The position numbers were made by a program, and so were the translations under genes. A stretch of DNA of 11,538 nucleotides. It comes from RYN-433 sp036558265 (GTDB lineage Bacteria; Planctomycetota; Phycisphaerae; Tepidisphaerales; Tepidisphaeraceae). The stretch is from NCBI GenBank assembly GCA_036558265.1, contig DATBFY010000333.1, forward strand, positions 1 to 11,538, written 5' to 3'. How positions within the stretch are numbered: position 1 is the stretch's first letter; every line of letters begins with the position of its first letter. Positions 5,434 through 11,538 of the stretch are shown in pieces. The notes under the pieces were generated by a model. That model worked only from the letters and a program-made list of their open reading frames with translations. It had not been told where the DNA came from and did not search any database.

Positions 5434-8220
5434 ATGAGCGTGGCGCTGGAAAACATCCTCGGGTCCGACGGCGCGATCGCGAGGCGACTTGGCGAGAGCT
5501 ACGAGTTCCGCCCCCAACAGCTCGAGATGGCCTCGGCCGTGCGCGAGGCGCTCGAGGCGCCGCACCACCTGATGGTCGAAGCCGGCACCGGCGTGGGCAA
5601 GTCGTTCGCCTACCTCCTGCCGGTGATCGACTGGGCCGTCAAGAACAAGAAGCGCGTCGTCATCAGCACGCACACGATCTCCCTCCAGGAACAGCTCATG
5701 GAGAAGGACATCCCCCTGCTCCAGAGCGTCTACCCCGACGAGTTCGTTGCCGTGCTGGTAAAGGGGCGCAACAATTACCTCTGCCAGCGCCGTCTCGGGC
5801 AGACGCGGCGCCGGCAGGATGCGCTCTTCGAATCCGAGCGGCAGCGCGAATCGCTCTGGATGATCGAGGAGTGGGCGGCCGAGACGACGGATGGGTCGCT
5901 GGCGGACCTGCCCAGCCTCCCCGAGCCGGGCGTGTGGGATAAGGTCTGCGCCGAACAGGGCAACTGCCTGGGCAAGAAGTGCCCGCACTACCAGGGATGT
6001 TTCTGGCAGTCGGCCAAGCGGCGGATGCAGGGCGGGCGGATCCTGATCGTCAACCACGCGCTCTTCTTTTCCGACCTGGCGCTGCGGATGGCGGGCGTGC
6101 AGTACCTGCCCAGGTACGACGCCGTCGTCCTCGACGAGGCGCACACGGTGGAGTCGGTGGCGGGCGACCACTTCGGCCTGCGCGTCGGCGAGGCCGGCAT
6201 CCGCTATCAATTGCGGGCGTTGTACGAGCCCAACAAGGGCAAGGGGATGCTTTCGACTCACGGCTCGGCCGCCAACCCCGCGATCCAGACCTGCGTCGAG
6301 CTGCACCATCGCATCGACGATTTCTTCGACCGCTGCCTCGACTGGCAGCGGACGCGCGGCCGCGGCAACGGCCGAATCCAGGAGCGCGGCATCGTCGAGA
6401 ACGACCTCTCCCCGCGGTTGAAGGACCTGCACAAGCAGATCAAGGCAATGCTCGCCGGCATGCAGGACGAGGCCGAGGTCAGCGAGCTGTCGAGCGTGGC
6501 GGACAAGGTCCACGCGCTGGCCGTGTCGCTCGAGGCGGTGCTGGACCAGCAGATGGCCGACTGCGTCTACTGGATGGAGACCGGCGGCGGGAGCGGTGGG
6601 GGCTTCGCAGGAGGCGGCCGGCGGCGCGTCAGCCTGCACGCCGCGCCGGTGTGCGTGGCGGAAGGCCTGCGACGGGAATTGTTCGGCCGCGTGGGAAGCG
6701 TGGTGATGTGCAGCGCGACGATGTGTACGGGCGGCAAGCCCGCCCAACACCGGGGTACGAATTGCACAACCGCCCGTAGCACGGGCGCCCCGCCCGTGGC
6801 GTCGACTGAAGACACCGTCCAAAAACGACATGGCGCTCGCCTCCCTCATTGGACCAAAACTGGCGCCGTATACGCCGTCACCTTTCGCTTGGCCGATTCG
6901 ATGCCTCAGAGCGTCTTGGACCAATGGCAGTCCGAGCGGGACTTGATTCTTTCATCAGCCAAACGACAGGACAGACCGCTCACCACGGACGAACAGCGCC
7001 GCTTGGACGAGCTTTTTTCGGAGCGAATCGAGAAGTACCTGGACAGCGGCGCTGGAAGATGCCTTTTGAAAATCCCTTCGGTCGCGCAACTCGTGGTCGA
7101 CACGCTGCGGAAGTTCGACGCCGAGCGATATCGCCTGCTCGCCTGGTGCGTGATGCCGAATCACGTCCACGCGGTGATTCAGCCGCTCGGCGGTCACGAA
7201 CTCCCGCAGATCCTTCACTCGTGGAAGTCGTTCACGAGTCACGCGGTCAACAGGATGCTCGGGCGACGGGGATCGTTCTGGGGGGTGGAGTATTACGACC
7301 ATCTTGTCCGCGATGAGGAGGATCTCCAGCATTGCGTGGATTATGCCTGGGAGAACCCGGATCGGGCGGAATTGGAAGATTGGCGATGGCGCGAGGTGAA
7401 TGCGGACGCAGTCAAGGTGATCGTGCGCGGAGACCTGGACGGGCGCGGGGCAGTTGAGGAAAAGAAGAGTGAAGAAAGACACGGGCGGGGCGCCCGTGCT
7501 ACGGGGCTTTTGTCCGATCCAAATGTCCCCTTCGCCTACATCAAATCCCGCCTGGGCGCCCCCGACGACGCCCGCACGCTCCTCCTTGGCTCCCCCTTCC
7601 AATACGACCGCCAGGCGACCCTTTATCTCGAAACGGACCTGCCGGACCCGAATGACCCGCTCTTCCTCCCCCGCGCCTCCGAGAAGATCATCCGCTACCT
7701 GGACCTGACCGGCGGCGGAGCGTTTGTGCTCTTCACGTCCTATCGCATGCTGATCGACGCCGCCAATCGGCTCAAGCCGCGGTTGGATGAGTTGAAACTG
7801 CCGCTCCTGGTGCAGGGTCAGGGCGCGCCGGCGCGGATCCTGCTCGAGCGGTTCCGGCAGACGCCCAACGCGGTCCTTTTCGGCACCGCGTCATTCTGGC
7901 AAGGCATCGACGTCCGCGGCGATCAGCTTCGAAACGTGATCATCGTCAAGCTGCCGTTCGCGGTGCCGGATGAACCCGTGGTTGAGGCGCGGCTCGACGC
8001 GATCAAGCGCGCCGGCGGCAATCCGTTCATGGAATACTCCGTCCCCGAGGCCATCATCAAGCTCAAACAGGGGTTCGGACGCCTGATCCGCTCGAAGACC
8101 GACAAGGGCATCGTCGTGATTCTCGACAGCCGGGTGAAAACCAAGCGATACGGCCAGCTCTTCCTGGACGCGCTGCCGGAGTGCCGCGTGGTGGAAGTGA
8201 GAAGTTCAGAAGCGAAGTGA
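5434..8220 (+). CDS. dinG: DinG-family Fe-S helicase with an in-frame RAYT transposase insertion
   Basis: A 928-residue frame encoding an XPD/DinG-type superfamily 2 DNA helicase interrupted by a transposase. Helicase parts seen: RPQQLEM (26-32); Walker A GTGVGKS (51-57); Fe-S cysteines C117, C178, C183 and C189, with the C-x4-C-x5-C spacing of E. coli DinG; DEAH (234-237); motif III SAT (427-429); then, after the insertion, FAYIKSRLG (700-708), motif IV region LFTSYRML (766-773), motif V TASFWQGIDVRG (818-829) and motif VI QGFGRLIR (879-886). Known: DinG is a 5'-3' helicase acting on forks, R-loops and G-quadruplexes. Between SAT and FAYIKSRLG a family member normally has a few tens of residues at most; here there are about 270, including the REPs and a Y1 transposase. 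Removing them leaves roughly 680 residues, a normal DinG length. There is no stop or frameshift at either junction. Whether the chimera is active, or the gene is in effect disrupted, cannot be told from sequence. Confidence 0.9.
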   Translation: MSVALENILGSDGAIARRLGESYEFRPQQLEMASAVREALEAPHHLMVEAGTGVGKSFAYLLPVIDWAVKNKKRVVISTHTISLQEQLMEKDIPLLQSVYPDEFVAVLVKGRNNYLCQRRLGQTRRRQDALFESERQRESLWMIEEWAAETTDGSLADLPSLPEPGVWDKVCAEQGNCLGKKCPHYQGCFWQSAKRRMQGGRILIVNHALFFSDLALRMAGVQYLPRYDAVVLDEAHTVESVAGDHFGLRVGEAGIRYQLRALYEPNKGKGMLSTHGSAANPAIQTCVELHHRIDDFFDRCLDWQRTRGRGNGRIQERGIVENDLSPRLKDLHKQIKAMLAGMQDEAEVSELSSVADKVHALAVSLEAVLDQQMADCVYWMETGGGSGGGFAGGGRRRVSLHAAPVCVAEGLRRELFGRVGSVVMCSATMCTGGKPAQHRGTNCTTARSTGAPPVASTEDTVQKRHGARLPHWTKTGAVYAVTFRLADSMPQSVLDQWQSERDLILSSAKRQDRPLTTDEQRRLDELFSERIEKYLDSGAGRCLLKIPSVAQLVVDTLRKFDAERYRLLAWCVMPNHVHAVIQPLGGHELPQILHSWKSFTSHAVNRMLGRRGSFWGVEYYDHLVRDEEDLQHCVDYAWENPDRAELEDWRWREVNADAVKVIVRGDLDGRGAVEEKKSEERHGRGARATGLLSDPNVPFAYIKSRLGAPDDARTLLLGSPFQYDRQATLYLETDLPDPNDPLFLPRASEKIIRYLDLTGGGAFVLFTSYRMLIDAANRLKPRLDELKLPLLVQGQGAPARILLERFRQTPNAVLFGTASFWQGIDVRGDQLRNVIIVKLPFAVPDEPVVEARLDAIKRAGGNPFMEYSVPEAIIKLKQGFGRLIRSKTDKGIVVILDSRVKTKRYGQLFLDALPECRVVEVRSSEAK
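6773..6798 (+). repeat. Left REP of the RAYT element
   Basis: GTAG (6776-6779) directly precedes the hairpin CACGGGCG-CCC-CGCCCGTG (6780-6798), an 8-bp perfect stem with a three-base loop. The 26 bases are the exact reverse complement of 7480-7505. In the helicase frame it encodes ARSTGAPPV without a stop. Confidence 0.9.
6820..7440 (+). other. Y1/HUH RAYT transposase domain (dinG residues about 463-669)
   Basis: This is the transposase part of the composite frame. Seen: the N-terminal RAYT block RHGARLPHW then GAVYAVTFRLADS (477-489); the HUH motif in MPNHVHAVI with H577 and H579; WKSFTSHAVNRMLGRRGSFW; and the C-terminal block YYDHLVRDEEDL followed by VDYAWENP. The likely nucleophile is Y637 (58 residues after the second His, before ENP), with Y620/Y621 as alternatives. 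All hallmark residues are present, so the domain looks catalytically intact. Known: RAYTs cut and join single-stranded DNA at REP hairpins. Odd: no stop codon ends the domain, and the only in-frame upstream start candidates are a GTG at 6796, inside the left REP hairpin, and an ATG at 6901, which would remove part of the first strand. It therefore probably depends on dinG translation. Confidence 0.88.
7480..7505 (-). repeat. Right REP of the RAYT element (inverted)
   Basis: The plus strand reads CACGGGCG-GGG-CGCCCGTG (7480-7498) then CTAC (7499-7502), so the GTAG-headed REP lies on the minus strand. It is a perfect inverted copy of the left REP. In the helicase frame it encodes HGRGARATG without a stop. 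Confidence 0.9.
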
Positions 8221-8262
8221 GAAACGGGCGGGTGGCGGGTCGATGCCTTAGCAATTACACTT

Positions 8263-8303
8263 CCCTTCGCCTTCTTCGTGTCCTTCATGTTCTTCGTGGT
8301 TCA
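8263..8303 (+). repeat. Short 9-bp-periodic intergenic repeat
   Basis: Three near-identical 9-base units follow one another: CTTCGTGTC (8274-8282), CTTCATGTT (8283-8291) and CTTCGTGGT (8292-8300). They are preceded by a further CTTCGCCTT-like stretch. From general knowledge, sequences of this type (translated as NHEEHEGHEE on the other strand) recur between genes in several bacterial phyla; this is recalled, not searched. It fills most of the gap between dinG and the next gene. Confidence 0.6.
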
Positions 8304-8322
8304 CTCGACTTAAGGCAGCCTC

Positions 8323-9336
8323 ATGTTCGGCAACCGGCTCGGCTGGGGGATATCCGTGGCGCTCACCGGGTTGATCCTGCTGCTGGTGTGGCAGGTGATC
8401 AAGCTCAACGCGGTCTCGCCGCCATCGCAGGGGTTGGTGGCGCGGACCGGCAGCGTGTCGCTGAACCTGCTCGCCAGCCCGCAGAAGCTCGATCCGATCC
8501 GCCTCCCGTTCGACGCCCAGGCGATCCTGCCGGGGATGACCGATCCGGCCGACGCCGCGCCGTTCTATCGCGACATCATTCAGGCGTACAAGGCCGACCC
8601 GTACACGTACCGCGACCTGTTTGAGACCGGCAAGCCCAGGACGACCAACCTGAAGGACCTGCCCGCATTCGAATCGCTCGACCGGGCGAGGAACTGCCGG
8701 TCGATGCGGCTCTTCGCGACCAACCCGGGCGAGGTCATCGGCTACAAGTTCGGCGGGCACGACCCGACCGAGGCGATCGAGGCGCTTTACAACGTCGGCA
8801 AGGCGGCGTCGCGGCTGGCGCAGTACATCCAGTCGGATCAGCCGCGTCAGGCGCTCAACCTCGCCGAGGCGGTGTTCGCCCTGGGCGCCAAGATGGCCCA
8901 GGAGCGCGTGCGCTACCGCGAGTTCGACGCCGGCGCCGAGCTGCTGCGCGAAGGCGCGTACCTGATTGCCAAGCTGGACCGCTCGCGCGCGGGCGCGGCC
9001 GGCGCGGTGGACGGGGCGATGAAGCAACTGCTCCGCGACCAGGTCGTGCCGCTCTGGACGGTGCTCAGCAGCGTCGATCCGAACGTGATCGGCCGAACCG
9101 CCGGCGACGTGTTTTACGTCGCGAAGAACTCCAGGGAGCCGATGTGGCGGGTCGAGGCGACTCTGAAGCTCGGGATGCTCAAGTACATCGACGGCGCCCG
9201 CCGCGGCGATCAGCGCTGGGCCGAGATTACCGTCAAGCGGATGGCAAATGACGCCACGCAGGACCCGGCCGTCCGTGCCGCCGCCCGCGCGGCGCACGAT
9301 TTGACCGTCGAGGAGTTCCGGATGCTGGGGGGGTGA
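8323..9336 (+). CDS. Membrane-anchored protein of unknown function
   Basis: A 337-residue protein that I do not recognise. Seen: an N-terminal hydrophobic anchor at about residues 7-27 (GWGISVALTGLILLLVWQVI) with no clear cleavage site, suggesting a single-pass protein whose bulk lies outside the inner membrane. The body is mostly helical: about residues 145-235 contain amphipathic segments (EAIEALYNVGKAASRLAQYI, ALNLAEAVFALGAKM) resembling TPR-type pairs. The C-terminus (REPMWRVEATLKLGMLKY, DPAVRAAARAAHDL) resembles HEAT-type repeats. The start at 8323 is supported by AAGG seven bases upstream. It follows dinG by 102 bases, with a short repeat between them, and converges with the gene at 9494. 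A scaffold or binding role is possible from the repeat-like helices but is only a guess. Confidence 0.8.
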   Translation: MFGNRLGWGISVALTGLILLLVWQVIKLNAVSPPSQGLVARTGSVSLNLLASPQKLDPIRLPFDAQAILPGMTDPADAAPFYRDIIQAYKADPYTYRDLFETGKPRTTNLKDLPAFESLDRARNCRSMRLFATNPGEVIGYKFGGHDPTEAIEALYNVGKAASRLAQYIQSDQPRQALNLAEAVFALGAKMAQERVRYREFDAGAELLREGAYLIAKLDRSRAGAAGAVDGAMKQLLRDQVVPLWTVLSSVDPNVIGRTAGDVFYVAKNSREPMWRVEATLKLGMLKYIDGARRGDQRWAEITVKRMANDATQDPAVRAAARAAHDLTVEEFRMLGG

Positions 9337-9429
9337 GTGCCGCGACCGACATCGTCATCGTGAGGGAGTTTCAACGACCGAACGATCTTGCGCCGAAGGG
9401 CAAATCGGATCGATACGCCAACCCAGGCT

Positions 9430-9455
9430 GGATCCTTCGCTTCGCTCTGGATGAC
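9430..9455 (-). repeat. Short dispersed-repeat-like sequence between convergent genes
   Basis: The plus strand runs GGATCC, TTCGCTTCGCTC, TGGATGAC; the minus strand translates as VIQSEAKDP. From general knowledge, very similar short sequences are scattered between genes in several phyla; this is recalled, not searched. The 157-bp gap holds no clear intrinsic terminator for either convergent gene. Confidence 0.4.
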
Positions 9456-9493
9456 GCCAGGTGAACCCGACGTGAAATCAATCACGACGCGCG

Positions 9494-10591
9494 TTATTGC
9501 GCCCCCAGGTCCTTCGTCAGGTCCTCGCCCGTCAGGTCCTTCACGAGCTTCAGCAGCGCCGCGCCGTCGGTCGGCTTGTTCGCCCCCACCGCCGCCAGCA
9601 CCTTGGTGACCGACGCGTCGCCCGACTTCTGCGCCCATTTGGCGACCACCCCGATCGACTTCCGCCGCATCGCCTGCGTGTAGAACGGGATCGCCACCGG
9701 GCGCAGCGTCGATTCCTCCGCCGGCCGCGTCAGGTCGATGCCCCGCGCGCTCACCGGATAGCGCGGGTTCTCGAAGGTGACGTCCTTCAGCCACTGCTCT
9801 TTCGCATAGGGCGTGAGTTGGCCGGCGTACTTGGCCGCGAAATAACCCGCGACGCCCAGCGCCAGCCACTGCTGATCGCGGCGGAGCTTGAGCGGCTCCA
9901 GGTAATGCTCGCCCAGGTGCTGCGCGGTCAGGTTGAATACCAGGGGTTGAGACTGCTCGGCGATCATTCGCAAGAGGTCCGCGTCGAGCTTCTGCGTGGC
10001 CGCCGCGAGAGCCCTGATGCGGTGCTCGATCGGGTCCTTTTCGGCGTAGTAGCCGATCAGCACCGCGTCGTCCATCGGTCGCTCGATCGACAGGTAGACG
10101 TGGTCGTCGATGCTCACCTCGCCGGCAACGCGGTTGTAGTGAAATCGCGGCTCGCCCCAGCCGCCCGAGGTCAGCTCGCGCAGCTTCTCGCGCGTGCAGA
10201 CCAGGAAATAGACCGGTGGCTTGAGCTGATCGAGCCTGGTCAGCGTCGGCAGGAGCTTCTCGTCGAAGAGGCGATTGGGCTCCTTGTCGTCCGCGAGCGC
10301 GAAATCCGCGACCATCTGCTTGACGACAGCCGGGCGGTTCTCGGTGACGCGCTTGAGCAGGTCCGCCGGCATCGTCGTCGGGCGCGTGGCGGGCTTGACC
10401 TCTGCAAGCGATTTCTTAACCCACTCGACGTCATTGGGCTGGCAGATGGCAATATGGGCACCGACGGTGACCTTCTCGAATCCCGGCGGCATGACCAGCG
10501 TGTAGCGCGGCGCAGTGGGTGCAGTCGAAGCCGGCTGCGCCGGCGCGGCGCCGCCGAGCACGCAGAGGAGGATCAACAGGAACGGTCGCAT
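9494..10591 (-). CDS. Secreted protein of unknown function, paralogue of the next gene
   Basis: A 365-residue protein. Seen: a Sec-type signal peptide at residues 1-18 (MRPFLLILLCVLGGAAPA, cleavage likely after APA), a short Ala/Pro/Thr linker, then a compact domain. Blocks shared with the neighbouring paralogue are WGEPRFHYN (145-153), SIERPMDD (168-175), EPLKLRRDQQWL (232-243), AAKY (252-255) and YPVSARGIDL (278-287). The segment WLALGVAGYFAAKY recalls the WLxEGLAxYF element that follows the zinc site in gluzincin-type peptidases, but no HExxH is present. It could be a non-catalytic relative or unrelated. The gene lies 34 bases after the stop of the upstream paralogue, so the two likely form an operon. 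No Shine-Dalgarno is obvious. Confidence 0.85.
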   Translation of the reverse strand: MRPFLLILLCVLGGAAPAQPASTAPTAPRYTLVMPPGFEKVTVGAHIAICQPNDVEWVKKSLAEVKPATRPTTMPADLLKRVTENRPAVVKQMVADFALADDKEPNRLFDEKLLPTLTRLDQLKPPVYFLVCTREKLRELTSGGWGEPRFHYNRVAGEVSIDDHVYLSIERPMDDAVLIGYYAEKDPIEHRIRALAAATQKLDADLLRMIAEQSQPLVFNLTAQHLGEHYLEPLKLRRDQQWLALGVAGYFAAKYAGQLTPYAKEQWLKDVTFENPRYPVSARGIDLTRPAEESTLRPVAIPFYTQAMRRKSIGVVAKWAQKSGDASVTKVLAAVGANKPTDGAALLKLVKDLTGEDLTKDLGAQ

Positions 10592-10625
10592 CGCGGGCTG
10601 GTTATATCACCGATCGTGCTTGTGA

Positions 10626-11538
10626 TCACTGCGCCGCCAGGTATCGGGTGAGGTCGGCGCCGGTGACGTCCTGGATGGTCTTGACCAGTCCCGCGCCGTC
10701 CGCCGGCATTTTCGTCCGCAGCGCGATGAGCGTCCGCGGCACGGCCGCCTCGCCGGCCTGGTCCAGCCACACCGCCACCACCGCCGTCGCCTTGCGCTGC
10801 ATCGAGACCGTGTAGTAGGGCACGATCTGCGCCTTCATCGATGCCTCGTCCACCGGCTTGATCAGGTCGATCGAGCGGGCGCTCACCGGGAAGTACTGCG
10901 GCTCGGTCGTCAGCTCGCGCAGCATGTTGTCGCGCGGCACCGTCGTCACCACGCTGGTGTACTTGGCGGCCAGGAAATTCGACAGGCCCATGCTCAGCCA
11001 CGACTGGTCGCGGCGGAGCTTCAGCGGCTCCATGTGTTTCTCCTGGATGAACTGCACGAACAGGTTGAAGACGGTCGGGTTGGCCTGCTTGGCGACGATG
11101 CCGGCGATGTTGGCGTCCAGGTTCTGGATACCGCCGGCCAGGTTCTTCGTGCGCACGTCGATCGGATTGTTGTCGGCGTAGAAGGCGGGCACGGCGACGT
11201 CGTCCATCGGCCGTTCGATCGAGAACGGCAGCGAATCGTCGAACGCCGCCGCGTTGGCGACGCCGTTGTAGTGGAACCGCGGCTCGCCCCAGCCGGTCTT
11301 GGTGAGGTCCCGCAGTTTGTCCTGCGTGGTCACCAGGAAGAAGATCGGCGGGCGCGTCTCGTCGAGCTTCTTGAGCGTCGGGATGACCTTGGCGTCGAAG
11401 AACTCGTTGACGGTGCGGTCATCGGGCAAAGCGAGATCGGTCACGATCTGCTTCGTAAGGGCTGCGCGCTTGTCCACGAGGGTCTGGATCATGTCGCCGG
11501 GGGTCACGGCGGGCTTGGCCGGGGGCTTGACGTCCCCC
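10626..11538 (-). CDS. Paralogue of the preceding secreted protein, N-terminus outside window
   Basis: The frame is open to the right edge; the GTG at 11507 is internal, because the residues before it (GDVKPPAKPAV) align with the same region of the neighbour (EVKPATRPTTM). By comparison about 60 N-terminal residues, including any signal peptide, are missing. Shared blocks are TGWGEPRFHYNGVA, FSIERPMDD, NPTVFNLF, EPLKLRRDQSWL, FLAAKY, FPVSARSIDL and the ending GADLTRYLAAQ. Like its neighbour it lacks HExxH where a gluzincin peptidase would have it. The two genes are a tandem duplication that has diverged considerably. Function unknown. Confidence 0.85.
   Translation of the reverse strand, partial: GDVKPPAKPAVTPGDMIQTLVDKRAALTKQIVTDLALPDDRTVNEFFDAKVIPTLKKLDETRPPIFFLVTTQDKLRDLTKTGWGEPRFHYNGVANAAAFDDSLPFSIERPMDDVAVPAFYADNNPIDVRTKNLAGGIQNLDANIAGIVAKQANPTVFNLFVQFIQEKHMEPLKLRRDQSWLSMGLSNFLAAKYTSVVTTVPRDNMLRELTTEPQYFPVSARSIDLIKPVDEASMKAQIVPYYTVSMQRKATAVVAVWLDQAGEAAVPRTLIALRTKMPADGAGLVKTIQDVTGADLTRYLAAQ

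Larger units (their letters stand above)
6773..7505 (+). mobile_element. REP-RAYT-REP element inserted in dinG
   Basis: Two perfect 26-bp inverted copies (6773-6798 and 7480-7505) bound a region encoding a Y1 transposase. Each end is a GTAG tetranucleotide followed by an 8-bp hairpin. This is the layout known for REP-associated tyrosine transposases (RAYTs), relatives of IS200/IS605 TnpA. No target duplication is apparent, as expected for single-strand Y1 transposition. The exact outer limits are uncertain: another small hairpin (GGGCGG/CCGCCC at 6729-6745) lies just upstream and could be part of the element or its target. Confidence 0.85.

Noticed and set aside
5386..6924. Long open frame of 512 codons on the minus strand opposite dinG
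   Set aside because: It is antisense to clear helicase motifs, has low-complexity Arg/Ala/His/Leu-rich composition and no recognisable domain; such frames arise in high-GC genes.
6773..7505. Intein within the helicase
   Set aside because: No Cys/Ser/Thr nucleophile with intein blocks A, B, F or G and no His-Asn end; the domain is a Y1 transposase and the ends are REP hairpins.
6773..7505. DDE-type insertion sequence with terminal inverted repeats
   Set aside because: The inverted repeats are internally palindromic and headed by GTAG, the enclosed protein is HUH/Y1, and no target duplication is visible.
8248..9297. 349-codon minus-strand frame opposite the membrane-anchored protein
   Set aside because: It begins in the unrelated neighbouring protein's C-terminus, ends in the 9-bp repeat and is Arg/Val/His-rich, whereas the plus-strand reading has an anchor helix and a ribosome site.
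9497..10651. 384-codon plus-strand frame opposite the secreted paralogue
   Set aside because: Arg-rich shadow; the minus-strand reading has a signal peptide and a paralogue with conserved blocks.
1..11538. CRISPR arrays, tRNA or rRNA genes
   Set aside because: No regularly spaced direct repeats with unique spacers, and no tRNA- or rRNA-like segments were seen on either strand.

Overview
The window looks like chromosomal DNA of a high-GC planctomycete, possibly of the Phycisphaerae side. The main reason is the adjacent DUF1553 and DUF1501 genes, a pairing expanded in planctomycetes. The high GC content, many secreted or anchored proteins without recognisable family, and small interspersed palindromic repeats fit this. 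The assignment is inferred from gene content, not from a marker phylogeny.

Layout. Positions 1-2449 (+) hold the 3' part of a DUF1553 gene overlapping a Tat-exported DUF1501 gene. Positions 2540-2734 (+) encode a small two-helix membrane protein, preceded by a perfect 16-bp tandem repeat. Positions 2735-3346 have no convincing gene but contain a G-quadruplex-type run and two REP-like palindromes. On the minus strand follow a hypothetical gene (3347-3850), the ribosomal protein S18 gene rpsR (3945-4226) with its own sigma70-type promoter and a strong intrinsic terminator, and a membrane-bound GGDEF diguanylate cyclase (4332-5330). Divergent from the cyclase is a DinG-family Fe-S helicase gene (5434-8220). 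A membrane-anchored protein of unknown function (8323-9336, +) follows. The window ends with two tandem paralogous genes on the minus strand (9494-10591, and 10626 to the right edge); the first encodes a protein with a signal peptide, and the N-terminus of the second lies outside the window.

The outstanding feature is inside the helicase gene. Just after helicase motif III (S-A-T) the reading frame runs without a stop through a complete REP-RAYT-REP element. This has a perfect 26-bp inverted repeat at each end (6773-6798 and 7480-7505). Each copy is an 8-bp-stem hairpin preceded by GTAG, and together they enclose a Y1/HUH REP-associated tyrosine transposase. The frame then returns to the DinG C-terminal lobe with motifs IV, V and VI intact. 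The predicted product is a 928-residue helicase/HUH-transposase/helicase chimera. The transposase has no stop codon of its own and no clear start, so its expression seems tied to the host gene.

Four further palindromic or short repeat-like elements lie between genes (2860-2873, 3281-3296, 8263-8303, 9430-9455), suggesting a genome rich in small dispersed repeats. Apart from the DUF1553/DUF1501 pair and the tandem paralogues, the genes look like independent units, not one pathway.
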